This document shows, piece after piece, positions 42,829 through 54,605 of a stretch of 64,000 nucleotides of DNA. This DNA is from Clavaria fumosa. Lineage: Eukaryota; Basidiomycota; Agaricomycetes; Agaricales; Clavariaceae. The DNA is taken from assembly GCA_951802425.1 (NCBI GenBank), contig OX637794.1, positions 3,224,001 to 3,288,000 of the forward strand. The letters run 5' to 3'. Both the position numbers and the translations under genes were made by a program. Below the pieces are notes generated by a model. It saw only the letters and a program-made list of their open reading frames with translations. It ran no database searches and was not told the origin of the DNA. Position 1 is the first letter of the stretch. Every line of letters starts with the position of its first letter.

Positions 42829-45800
42829 TTCAACTTCCAATACCGTCTTCGGAGCCCAACTGTTGCGTAACTCTGAAGTATATAAGAACTATCCTTGGCT
42901 CACCGATATCTTGCTCGGTCCTGGTTCGCTGCAAGAGAATACAGCACATTGGCTGGGGCGATATCAGAACACGGAAGGAGACATCGCAGAGTTTTGTTTG
43001 GTGAAACACATCTTCTGATTAATTTTTCTTAGCTAATCTATAGATCAAAAGTCAATGGCCAGCATGTTAGACGATCTAAGCACACAAACCGAGCCTATTT
43101 TGGCGCGGCAGAACTTAACATTGGCGAAGTATTTCCTTGCACCCCTGGCTGATATCAACAATGAACAATGCTGGAAGAAATCTGACTCTGCTGGTCTCAC
43201 GGGTGCCGCCCATTTGTTGTTTCGCCATGCCCTCTTAGATCGTATAGTTTTCTCAACGTCCGATAACGATGCTCCCTTTCAACTGTCCCCGCGGTCGGAA
43301 TTCCTCGATGCCCCGTCAAGGCTGAAAGAGGTATAGAGCCTTAATGTTTTCTGGAGTGGCTGGAATGTTGACTTGCTTATGCAACACAGTTCATCTCCCT
43401 CCTGAAAGATTGGGTTAAACCCATTCGATCGGCAATCAGATCGCAAGACTCTGAAGGCCAACTTTTGCGGGATTCGACATCTTTCTTTTCTACCCCCCTT
43501 CCAACAAATCTTACCTCACAACAAGCGAAACTCATATGCATGGTGAGGTTCCTAGGCACCGGGACAGAAAGAATGCGAAAGATCCAGATAAACACTATTG
43601 TCCAAAACTTTGAAATGATGGCGTTTGCAATTTCTTGGTTTGGTTTAGTGCGTATCGGTGTCGTTATAACTCTTATCCGAAAGCTAATATTACTCCAGAA
43701 TAGTCAGGCCAACTTTTCTCAATCTTTACAAGACTGGGTGAAGATTCTCACAGGGTGAGCAATACGTGTCTTTTTTTCTCTCTTACATCTAATAGCAAAC
43801 TCTATCCAGAGAGGCTAGCACACTAGGCCTCACCATATCACCTGACGTCATTGCAAGTTTCCAAGATCCTCGTATTAGCCCGTTGTTCAACACGGTTCAA
43901 GCGCTTTTCCATTTCTGTGTCGCAATATCGCCGTTGCTTGCCCTGTCTTCCCGGTCATTCGATGTATCATCTGTCAAGCGAAGTTATCTCGTTTCAGTGA
44001 GTGTAGCAGTTGTTACTGATTGCATAGCTAACAAATTGTGTAGACTGCACTGACCCTCGGAAATGAGAAGCCGGTTTTTTTGGCACAGACAGAGAAGGCG
44101 CTCTGGCAATCCCTGACGCGAGCAAGTCTAACCGGCGAAACGATGACTGCGTTCAACAGCTTCATCACTGAATTTCAAGACCTAGAAACAGAACATAAAG
44201 GTCCGATAGTAGAAATAGATTGGTATTCTCGTTCTCGTAAGTGGTTATGAGGTGCCTGTTGCAGTGGCTAAATAGTGTCTAGGCAAAGTTGTACGTGTTA
44301 TTACAGCTCCAGAGAGGGGAGAGAGCGAACTGTCGTCCCATGGCGAGGTTAATTTGGCTTTGGTGGAGGAGGGGTCTGGCGTCTCAGGTGAAGCACTGTG
44401 GGAGCAAGAATATGAAGTAGAAGAACCAGAGGAGGAACCAGCAGATTTGAAGAGGGAACAAAAAGCAGAGGAAGTGAAGGAAGCGGAGGAAGTAGAAGAA
44501 GTAGAAGAAGTGAAGGAAGGGGAGGGAGCTGACGAAGCCGATGAAATGGAGGAGGTGGAAGAAGCTGAGGGGAAAACAAAATCGCCTCCCCTTTCGAGAT
44601 CTGGCCGTCCTGTCCGAAAGGCGGCAATGCGAGCACTAGGCCTGGATTCTTTGGAGGTGAAACACGACCTTAAGCCAACACCTGCTCGAAAAATCATGCC
44701 CCGCCAAACAATAAACGAGCCAACTCAAATGGGCTGGACAAGGCCTATAGGTGTCATTGTCGATCTCAAGGTAGAGGTAAGTCCTTTTGGATTGTTTCTC
44801 TTTGCAAATGTGTCTCATAGTTGGATAGACAGCTGATATCCCTGAGCTCTCTTCTCTTCCTGCTCCTCAGGTAAGCTAATCTCAAAGTGCTTAACCATTC
44901 TACTCACAGTTCAACAGATTGAAGGGCGCAGTGTAGATGTAACGATGTGGGGTGCTGACCCTAGTTCTGGTCCAACAACCTACAAGCACTACGCAACCTC
45001 CGATTCGGTTTGTCTAATATGGTTGCTTCTTCTCTTATTTATTTAATTTATTGCAGGCTTTTCGCGAATATCCAGTATTGAATGATATGGTGGAGATGGT
45101 TGAAGCATGTTATGTGCAAGGGATCCCAAAGCACCACCTCCCAGCAGCCAGGTCTCATAAATTCGAGCCAGAGGCATCGTCGATCTTTGTGACGTCGTGG
45201 GATGACTTCATGGTCATTCCAAGCAAAGAGATTCAAGAGATTTTTCGGCAACGGCATATCCTTGTATCACCGACACCTATCCGCACATTGGAATTTGATG
45301 AAGAAGGACTATCGACGTTAGCACCTCTCAACCAAAGATGTGTTGTCCAAGGTTTGTAGTATCTTTTATTTTGCTTCAATTGTTCATGCTCATTTTGCTG
45401 TAGTTGCAGAGATGCGCAAGGATGTCTCAGGCAACCTGCTTCGAAATGCAACACTTTACGAACTATTGGATGCTACTCGTAATGAAGGGCAGAGGAGGAT
45501 CTTAAACGGCCTTGATTTTCCCATGGGCCACCTCAGCCTACCCCCACCACCGCGATTCAAGTAAGGACCTTCACCAAGTAGTGATTTTTATTTTTATTTC
45601 ATTTCAATTTCTTCTAGTGCTCTCGCCACGCATGAGTATGCAAAACATCAAACACGTAAAGTAGAAGGATTTGTAAAAAATAATTCGACAGAAGAAGATC
45701 TTGTTTGGGGATTGGTGGCAACGAAGGGATCAATGTCGATGCCCCACATCGATGATGATGGCCTAGCAGCTGTCATGACGATCATGGCAGGTTCAAAATG

Positions 45801-47013
45801 GTGGGTACTGCTCCGCCGTCGCCGGGATGCTGATACGGGTGACCATCGTGGAGATCTCTTCTCGGCCCACTCGTTCCCCCTCAATTGGGAGCACTTCAGC
45901 ACAGGGAAGGAGTTTTTGGAGGCTGAGGCAGTCTATCTAAAAGCAGGGGATTCATTGTAAGTTTCTAAATATTGTCACTCACTTCATTTAATAGCTTCCT
46001 TGCAGCTTCATGCGCCCTGGGACTCTCCATTTCGTTTTAGGCACTGACAACACCATCATTCACAGTGGTCATTTTTATTGTGCCTCGACAATGTCTCGCA
46101 GTTGCGCTGCAGCCATCCACACGACAGTCCTCAATCCCATCATAACGAACCAGTATCATAAAACAACTCAGTCATACTTCGCAAGGATGATGTCAATGTG
46201 GGTGGACCATTTTGTTGGTGGTGCTTCAAAATATGGTATTTTATTACTCTCCTCATGTTTTTCTGTCTTATATCTAAGTGTTTCCTAGCCTCTGCAGAAG
46301 CCCTGGCCCATATTCCAGACATCACGACAAAGCAGGGCCTTTTGGACCTCATCATGGTTGGCAACATGCTCGAGTTTGGGCATGCATTTGATCGCAACAT
46401 CCCTGGCAAGAAGGCTCCACCAGCTGTCGTTGAAGAACGCAATGTTGCGATGTGGCGATACCGAATATTCCAGAGCTGGTTCAATAAACACTATGTCCTG
46501 GATATCGGTGGACAGGGTGTAAACCCCTGTTATATTTTCAACAAGTCTTTAATCAATTTTGCAGCTGCGACATGCTCATATGTCAAGCGATGGGAGAAGA
46601 AGACCAATCTCGGTGTCTCCCCCATGGTCGTCGCACTCGTATACAGCCATATTCGAAGCGAATGGCAGGACCTCCTGTCACCTTTTGAAGGCTTATGTCG
46701 AAACAAGGGTCAGGCTCACAAGCTTCTATGGCCTCGTGATTTCAGGATTCTCCGGAGCGATGAGTCGCAAGTCTGGACAGAGCTTCTAGACTGGCTCGAG
46801 GAACCTATTTACACCAATGCCTTCACGCTTGAAGACAACCTCAGCAATGCTGATGATGATACTTCAGATGAAGAACCCCCAGCGAAAAGGTTGGTTGATG
46901 GTGTGTACTGCCTGCTTATATTTTCTTTCAGAGATGTTTATATTGTATATGTCATAGATGAATCTGAAGATGATAGAGCTGACTTGAAGCGGAGGAAGCG
47001 TGGCAAGCAGTGA
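42815..47013 (+). CDS. JmjC-type oxygenase with acidic stretch
   Basis: Large multi-exon gene for a predicted 2-oxoglutarate/Fe(II) JmjC protein, the class that demethylates histone lysines or hydroxylates proteins. The N-terminal exons (MSIQSSTSNTVFG..., MASMLDDLSTQTEPIL..., KALWQSLTRASLTGE) are unrecognised, and the first splice is unsure; the start could be 43055. A Glu-rich stretch (EEVKEAEEVEEVEEVKEGEG) precedes LSRSGRPVRKAAMRALG, a basic patch. The catalytic part is near 45600-46180: MPHIDDDGLAAVMTIMAG gives the His-x-Asp ligands, GSKWWVLL follows, and FMRPGTLHFVLGTDNTIIHS gives the distal His and the usual GHFYCAST end. A C-terminal helical region ends in a basic KRRKRGKQ, a likely nuclear signal. 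All three metal ligands are present. Substrate unknown. Confidence 0.8.
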
Positions 47014-47045
47014 AATTAGTTGTAATAATGTTTTAGAGATCTTTG

Positions 47046-47230
47046 GAGTGCGTTTGGCGCAGGGTTTTCTCACAGCAACACTCAATAATGATAAAAATTG
47101 TGATCTTAAAATTTCGCATGTGGCAGAGGTGTGTTCAGTGAGATTTGTTGCATGATGAGATTAAGAAACACGATTGAGATATTGCTACCAAAAATACGCA
47201 GAGCTCAGAGCTCTACATATTTTTGGGTGA
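47046..47230 (+). repeat. Relic of the TTA-type MITE (left half)
   Basis: GGAGTGCGTTTGGCGCAG resembles the MITE terminus at 41251, and CATGTGGCAGAGG...GAGATT...ATTGAGATATTGCTACCAAAA matches its left part. No right end seen. Confidence 0.55.
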
Positions 47231-47403
47231 CAACAATCTGAAACCTGTCACCTGGACTTTGTGTGAGAATGCTCTCATTGGGAGTACTCCAGTTGTTGAA
47301 TAATCTTTGTTCATTTATTAATTTATAGCCTGATTGATCTTTCTTTGAGTCCTTCACCGTCAATGACAAGAACATTGAGTGTATTTCAAAGTCACGTGCC
47401 ATC

Positions 47404-47475
47404 GGCGTTACATGTCACTATGTGACAAGCAGTGAAGTACTTCGTCACGTGTCACATTGTGACTTGTCATACACC
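47404..47475. repeat. GAAGTACTTC hairpin repeat, copy 5
   Basis: GGCGTTACATGTCACTATG ... GTGAAGTACTTCGTCACG ... GACTTGTCATACACC, an eroded copy between the JmjC and Ulp1 genes. Confidence 0.8.
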
Positions 47476-47755
47476 GCTGTACCAGCCTAGATGAATATAA
47501 AAGCCAACAAAATTTGATTCAACAGTGCAGTAAAGACAAGAGAGGGCACAGAACAGACAGTTATTAAGCATTTCTTCTCAGACATCCGAAAGAGACAGTA
47601 GGGTCTGAGAACTCGATAAGCCCTGAAACAGAAATCTACATTCTTACTTCTGTCTCTCGAACCATCCTTCCTCTACACTCCTTAGAATCTCACTCCTTAG
47701 CTGTTCACGGAGATTTGTGACCATCGAATGCTTCCACATGTTGTCCATGCTCAGC

Positions 47756-49119
47756 TCAAAACCTGAGCCATTCTGCAAAGCAATGAGAAGAATAGAAATC
47801 AAAGGTGGGTGGTCTCACCTGTACCGCATCCCAAAGTCTTTTGCCCTCTGTCATCCAAAGCCTTCCAAAATGGATTGTATAAATACCACAATCACTTCCA
47901 TTTCCTTGCTTGATAACCTGTAATTACACGATATGAGGACAAATAATAAAGCCTTAGAGAATCCACACCAACTTTTGGATAAATGACTTTGGGCAGCTTG
48001 ATAGACGCCAACCCTTGGGCCTTCCCAGCAGAGTGAAAGACACCCATAATTGCAGCCTCATCTTCAGCGGGCATTTTGTCGTAAAGGCTGTCGAGGACAA
48101 CTATGAAACTGTGATATTTTCTTTCCATTATTCCACACCAATGCTAATGATCAAGAACTTACCATCCCTCTACTTCATTGCTACCTTTCATGAAGCATTG
48201 GTATGGGTTAACTACAACTATTAAGTACCAATGTTTTCTGGAATAACAGCAGTAATCAGTTGAGAGGAAGATGGAAAAAGGAGATAATCACTTGCTTGTT
48301 GTCGCTGAAGGCTGGAATAATCCAATATGTATATCTCAGTGTGAGATCTGGAATCCATCTGGAAGCATTCTCTGCTCCATCTTTTCTGCTCCAAGCTCAT
48401 TAGCTGATACTTCTTAAAGATTAAAATATTTACCGTAATTTAGTAAGGAAAAATGAGCTGGCTAACCAGAATGATGCTGCTGCAGAGCCATGTTGTATCC
48501 GCACATCAGCTACTGTCTTACTGTATAAATTTCATTATATTAGTAAGATTGCTAAGGAGCACCAATGCCTACCGTAGGGCAAAGTCCACAATGTGGTCAT
48601 TGATCCACCGACCATCATCCAAGAGTTCGAGCTCTTTGACATCCATCTCAAAGTCCCCTGCAATCATTGTTTGATCTGCTAGACTACAATATATGAGAAT
48701 ACTTGCTATATGCAGTGAATTGAAAGCTCATCTACACTGAAGAGCTTTCCCAAATAGTTGTTGATTCTTCACTCCTTGAGACATCCATTAGATTCAGAAC
48801 TACACCTGTCTCAACGGAAACTTACTCGAGATACCCCCAAGAGTCTCCAGGAAAATTGGGTTTGACAGATTGGACAAAAATGTGATATTTCTTATTATTC
48901 CACATCTCTTCATTTTGATCAAACAAAAGCATGAGCTCTCGAAACGCAGCACGATCTGGAAATTATGCTCAGGCAACTGATTTTGAATAGAAGTTGGAAT
49001 GAGTACTTACTTGCATCAGTCTTGTTCCAAAATTCCATCACTGAAGAAGTTGCTGGACGGACAAGATTCACGTTCAAGACCATTATGACGTGGTCTCCCT
49101 TATCCTGGGGGTCACTCAT
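47756..49119 (-). CDS. Ulp1/SENP-type SUMO protease (peptidase family C48)
   Basis: Predicted cysteine protease that would remove SUMO from proteins. It begins MSDPQDKGDHVIMVLNVNLV (49119) and has about seven exons with short GT-AG introns. The C48 core is read in order: LELLDDGRWINDHIVDFAL (the WLND-like entry), LTLRYTYWIIPAFS, KHWYLIVVVNPYQC with the catalytic His, SFIVVLDSLYDKMP with the catalytic Asp, and QGNGSDCGIYTIHF with the oxyanion Gln and catalytic Cys. It ends ...TEWLRF at 47756. The catalytic set is complete. The N-terminus is short compared with host Ulp1, so it may be a stand-alone catalytic domain. Ulp1-like proteases travel with several eukaryotic DNA transposons. Some exon joins are hand-read and may be off by a few codons. 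Confidence 0.8.
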
Positions 49120-49611
49120 CTAGAACGGTGAGATGCATTGGCCTGATTTCATCTGCACTTGAATCTCACCTTACAGGAATAAGCATCTCTTTCTAATCAG
49201 ACGTGCACATCGGGCAATCCAGGATCTGTTAATGTCATCATTGCCCTTTAGAGAGCTATTTAGTTGTCGCACGAAGCACAGCAAACAAGAAAAGCTTACA
49301 TTGCTCTCTGTACCTGCAGAGACACATAGAGTGACTCCATCTGTTTTGTCTGTTTGTCAATGTGATAAGAGGAACAAGGGAGAATTATCGGTGAAGACAT
49401 TGTCGAAGTGGTGGAGATCAAAGCGACTGTCACATCTTGTCACACGATGTTTGATCAATAAGAGAATTGCAGCTATATAATTTCTGAGGCATTTACACAG
49501 AAAAATCAATAAGCAACGATACAGAGGTCTCAATTCTTAGTCTGGAACCACCCTTCCTCTACATTTGACTTGGTTGGTAATACCAATGCACATCGATTTT
49601 TTTTTGAAAGG
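49120..49611. other. Ulp1 upstream region and inverse copy of the 3'-flank unit
   Basis: About 49120-49480 holds the presumed Ulp1 promoter; no other gene seen. From about 49500 the text is the inverse of the 297-bp unit at 20712-21310 (CAATTCTTAGTCTGGAACC). Confidence 0.5.
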
Positions 49612-49680
49612 GGTGTGACAGGTCACAGTGTGACTTGCGTTGAAGTACTTCAACACTGGTCACAAAGTGACATGTAACGC
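49612..49680. repeat. GAAGTACTTC hairpin repeat, copy 6
   Basis: GGTGTGACAGGTCACAGTG ... GTTGAAGTACTTCAAC ... GTGACATGTAACGC, inverse of copies 2 and 3. Confidence 0.88.
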
Positions 49681-49750
49681 TGACTGATAAGAAACTCAAT
49701 TCTTAGTCTGGAACCACCCTTCCTCTACATTTGACTTGGTTGGTAATACC

Positions 49751-50940
49751 AATTCGAGCACCTTGCAAGATGATCCTGATGTCCATGAAGCCCATGATAT
49801 TGTAGAACTCAGCATCAGTGACAAGAGCGACAGCAAGCTCAGCCTTGGAACCTCCTTCCTACATCCCCTGCCCCCACATCTGCGCCTTGCGCGCGCGGAA
49901 CGTCCGACTCGCCGTCGCGTTTGAAAAGATTCGCAGCAGTTACCGCTCGTCAAGCACCTGGGACTACCGGCCGTTCTCACCCCCAACGAGCTCCCTGGCC
50001 CTCCTCGCCGTCGTTCCTACGACTACTACCACCACAGCGGACGTCATCGGCGCCATCGAGAACAGTGTGCCTGGGTATAGCATCTGCGCATGCCTGTGCT
50101 GACCCGCGCAGGGTCGCTGGGCGGGAACGTCTGTCTCCTAGGCGTCAGATACAACGGCTCGTCGTCAAAGTAGAGCCCACCATCGCCCAAGTCCGTTAGG
50201 GACCCCACCGTCGCCTTGCCCCACCGTTGCCCCGCTGTCGCTTTGCCCCTACCTGCCCCACCCTACCGTTGCCTCGCCCCGCCGTCGCCTTGCCCCACCG
50301 TCACCCTGCCCCGCCATTACCTCGCTCCGCCCTGCCGTTGCCCCGCCCCGCCCCACCCCGCCCGGCCGTCGCCATCACACCTCGCCGCCGCCTCGCCTCG
50401 CCTCGTTGTGCCTCGCTTTGCCTTGCCTTGCCTCGCTCCACCACCTCGTCTCGCCTCGCCTCGCCTCGCCTCGCCCCGCCGCGCCCGGCCTTGTCTCACC
50501 TCGCTCCGCCTCGCCTCGCCCCTCCGCGCCCGGCCTTGCCTCGCCCCTCCGCGCCCGGCCTTGCCTCGCCCCTCCGCGCCCGGCCTTGCCTCGCCCCGCC
50601 TCGCCCCGCCGCGCCCGGCCTTGCTTCGCCCCGCCAAACTCACAGAGGAAGGGCCTACGCCAACGGCAGCGGACGCGCCACCCCACCCTACCTTCGACAT
50701 CAGCCACCACCTAGAAGCAGGACTTGCACACCCCCCCATTCGACTGGGCACCGGTAGCTTTTTCCCCCACGCTGGGGTTTTTTTAACACACCCGCTGACC
50801 CCCCTTCTTACTCACTTTTCCCACCTCCACTCCTCACACACACTAAGCGCATCCCGCGCGATGGTGCCGCACAGCGGCCCAGAGCACATGTCAAGGCATT
50901 CCCACATAGTAACAAAGAGACAGAGAACATGTAGCATACT
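49751..50940. other. GC-rich insert with low-complexity CGCC tract
   Basis: The base composition changes abruptly at about 49755. To 50200 the text is CpG-rich and non-repetitive, as if a piece of host DNA had been captured. From 50216 to 50640 it is repeats of CGCCTCGCCCCGCC. Open frames on both strands (Pro/Leu/Ala/Arg-rich) are composition artefacts. I recognise no gene, although a captured exon at 49760-49920 cannot be ruled out. Confidence 0.5.
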
Positions 50941-51043
50941 CTAACATAGGGCATAGCCTCAAAATGAGTATAAATAGGATTTAAAATATATGTATATATA
51001 TTTATATATATAAATACCAATTCACTTTGATTTTTTTGAAAGG

Positions 51044-51061
51044 GGTGTGACATGTAACGCC
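51044..51061. repeat. Hairpin repeat with its centre deleted
   Basis: GGTGTGACATGTAACGCC equals the two outer ends of hairpin copy 2, with about 52 internal bases missing between GTGACA repeats. A slip across the hairpin stem would explain it. Confidence 0.8.
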
Positions 51062-51183
51062 GACAGCACGTGACTTCGAAATACCTCTTGCATCTTTGAA
51101 GCAATCAACATCACGTGTTGGAATCATTGTTCTCTTACTTCTACCTACATCCTGCGTATTGCCTCCTCACAATCCTCAAGTAA

Positions 51184-53129
51184 ATGACCAAGTGAACAAC
51201 CCCTGCTTATGTCGAGCTTCTCAAAGGCAGCCTGGAAGCATATGGGAAGGCAGACACCAAGGAACATGCTAGTATTGTCAAGGAGATCAAGAGACAAATC
51301 CGAGACCTGGCTGAAGCTACGCAGGAACATCCCCCTGATGGCTTAAACCAGGTAAAGCAGAACTTCACACATCTGATTCACTTATGATTTGATGCTTTCC
51401 TTCTGCAGAAAATTCGCAACTGGCTGCATAACCATCGCAGGGTTGGGGAAGGAATGGATAATGGTTCTGATTCTGAGCCAGGTCAAAGGCCAGGCCTCAA
51501 TATTTGGAAACACAAAAGGTGGACCTTCCAGAGTGTTGTTGAGCAGCATGAGAAGGAAAAAATCAATGCCCACACAGAAGAGCTCTCAAAGGCTGAGAGA
51601 GGCACAATAGACTTCTTATCTGCATACCGTCGAGCCAGGACTCAAATTTGCCAGGAGTTGTCAACACAGGAATGGCTTGAATATGAAGGCTTGGCTGAGA
51701 AGTGGAATACAGAGCCTGTACCGTCTAATATTCAAAGAGAGTGAGTGAATCTCTGCATGTTATTCATTTGCAACTTATGTCAGCTGTTTCCTTTACTGTA
51801 AGATTGGCTTCGCGAAAGTTTATGCATAATGCTTTGGAGTTTTCCCGGTTGGCCAAAGAGCAGATGGGAGTAGAGATTTTTATGTTGGCTGGTTGGCAAG
51901 ATGACAAAGGGCAGATCAAGAAGGCAAAGTGAGTGTTTTCTATGAGGTGTTCTACATTCCTGACTAATGCATATGTTCTTGAATTTCTCTTAGAGTCCAG
52001 ACGCCAGGACCCTCCACTGCTGGGTTCAAGGATGTGTTTCAACAGACAGGAGATGTTGTTTGGCAAAAATGGGATGAGTATTTAGGGGATATGTGGAACA
52101 GTAAGTGTGCTCTGTACAATTGTGTCTAAGAAGAGCTCTAATCTGAGTTCAGAGGATGCAACAAGGCCACAAAATGATGATTGGGATGCTGTGCTTCTCT
52201 CTAAGAGAACAGATACAAGCGTCCCATGGGATCTTGCAAAAGACAAGGATGGTTGGCCATTACTACCTCTAGAGTTGGCACTTCCCTTGGCTCAGCTCAA
52301 GGAGATCTTGAGATCATGTTTTACTATTGCATACCGTAAGCTTTTCACATTTCATTATTTCATAAATTGAAAAAATGTTGTATTTTGTAGGCAAGAAAAG
52401 TAACAACAAGAAGGCTGCTGTTCCATGGCTGCAAATATCTGACAACCCAAGTGCCTTTATACAAGCACAATACATTCCTAAAGGAGTACACATCCGTGAG
52501 CCCTCAAAAATGCAATCAGCAGATGTGAGAAGGCTTTGTTCCTTCCTCCACCATCGACAAACTCTAGGTCAAAGGGTCCTTGAGTTCAAGACTGTTCTAC
52601 CCACCCATAGGAGAGGGAAGGCCTTAAGGGATGCAGACAAGAGTCATACACAAGATACTGACAATGAAGTGTCAAGGCTGTCTCAAACAGCTAAGCATAT
52701 CTGGCTTGTCTCTGAAGTGTAAGATCTTTTCTCACCTGAAAATATCATTGACTAATGTGAGTCAGATCCAGTTCAGAGAAACCAGTCAATAACAGTGATA
52801 GAGAAGACACTGATGAAGACCATGCTGGTGATGACGAGGACACTACAGATGAAGACAGTGCCAATTATGAAGAGGACACTGATGACGATATTGGTGGACA
52901 ATCATATGAGATGGCCAATTTAAATATACTGGAGGAGGTGCAGGAGAGGCAGAGGGATCAATTGCAAGTGGAGAGTGAGGTGGAGAATGATCAGCAGTTT
53001 GGCTCGCTGAAGAAGAAAAGAGCCAGAGATGAGAAGGAGCCTCATCTTTCATACCGAACACGAAGCAAGAGGAAAGCATCCATGGAGGCAAAGCAGCAGG
53101 TGCTAAGACCCAGGGCAAAAAGGCGGTAG
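51184..53129 (+). pseudogene. Gene A, right copy (early stop at codon 4)
   Basis: Same seven-exon gene as 18643-20589. The exons I read are about 51184-51351, 51409-51740, 51803-51928, 51994-52100, 52131-52335, 52391-52718 and 52766-53129. Codon 4 is TGA (51193-51195) where the left copy has TGG, so translation from the usual Met fails. Met45 of the left copy is also Thr here. The rest of the frame is open, including the part that is frameshifted in the left copy. The C-terminal exon is acidic (EDTTDEDSANYEEDTDDDIG) and ends in basic RPRAKRR. Several arm differences (KHKRW against KRKRW, HTEELS against RAEELS) are CG-to-CA changes. Function unknown. Confidence 0.72.
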
Positions 53130-53134
53130 TTCTT

Positions 53135-54532
53135 TTTGACAAATGTATATTTATTGATTTCATAGCCCTACAAGTGTGAATAATGCACATTGTAGATTAA
53201 GTTTTCATATCCATGCATTTCAGAAAGGACAATCAAATGGATCAGTATCTTGAGAAATGGCAATCCAATGTCTTTGAATTAGAACATTGTTTAAATCTAT
53301 GATATAGAACTTTACTTTGACAGGTTTTCATTGTTTAAAATCTACCCCTTGTCAAACAAATATCATAGGAAATACAAGAGACATCTCAAGGCATACCTAG
53401 TATGTTGGTTCCTTCATATTATTCTCAAATTGAGTGAATCTATTGAGAGTAACTATCTGGGTAAAGCTGCTGATAACAATGTATTAATATGAGGGGGTGT
53501 AAATGAATGGGAGTTGATCAATGCTGTAGAAATGAAGACAAGGGTGTTAGCATTTGCAAAGGTGGTTTAAGATATACAAGAAGGGGATACTGATGCAGTA
53601 TGCTTGCCCATTTCGTAAGAGGCAATTCATTGTGACTGAAATAATAATGGTGATTGTTTCCATATGCAGATTGTTCAATACTTGTAGAGAGGGGATATTT
53701 GAAGTTATGTAGACTGAAGAATAACCATCCAGGCTAAGCCCTTTGTAAAGGCATCTTAATATCAGGTGGTCCAGATGAGTGGGCAGTTCATTGGGGCTAG
53801 AAATAACATTATATGATCATTATTGAAATGTTATGATATGCAGGTAGAGCATATTTAACATGGGATTAGGCTTGGAGAATACTGAGTCAAGCCCTTCATG
53901 AAGAGGTATTAATATCAAATAATCAACCTCCAGAGGTGTCTGCTGTGACTGGGAACATAGAAAGAAGGCTATGTTGAGTGAAGTAAAACCATCTGGGAAC
54001 CCCTTGGGAAGGGCATATTCAAATGAAGAAATCCAGATGGGTGGCTCATTGGGGTTGGAATAATAACAATAGGGTTGCTCAGGATTCATGATTTTGATCT
54101 GCAAGGAAGGGATATTTGACATGAAATGCAGACCTGAGAATGACCATCTCAGCTGAGCCCTTTGTAAAGGCATATTCATATCAGGTAGTCCAGATGGGTG
54201 AGTGGTTTATTGAGGTGGTGAAGATGAGATTATAGACAATACCATTGCAGCAAGTTGTTTCATATTTAGGATAGTAGTATAGAACCTGAAATGCAGCTGA
54301 ATTAACTTCTGATGATCTACCTCACAAATCATGTTCTGCTGCTGATAAAATAAGAGCAACAGTGCTACTTATACAAGAATATGGAGCTAGCATATGCAAG
54401 AGTATTGAGCTTGGATATACAGTCAAGAATGTAGGCTTTGGCTGGGCCTATTTTAAGGGCACCCACAATATCAAGTTATCTGTATTTCTAGATTTAGTTT
54501 TTGGGTGACCTAAGCAGTTAACCCAGATTTCA
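53135..54532. other. Subterminal region of the right arm, no supported gene
   Basis: Inverse of 17240-18640, with the same recurring GGGCTYAGC/GGCCCAGCC motifs and the same 119-codon open frame on the other strand. Confidence 0.55.
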
Positions 54533-54605
54533 GGTGTGACAATGTGTCACAATGTGACAGGCGATGAAGTACTTCAACGCTAGTCACACTGTGACATGTC
54601 ACACC
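54533..54605. repeat. GAAGTACTTC hairpin repeat, copy 7
   Basis: Mirror of copy 1. It has GATGAAGTACTTCAACGC where copy 1 has GTTGAAGTACTTCATCGC, and both orientations keep the GAAGTACTTC centre. Confidence 0.85.

Noticed and set aside
50216..50940. Open frames of 100-240 codons in the CGCC tract.
   Set aside because: Same artefact of low-complexity, stop-poor composition.
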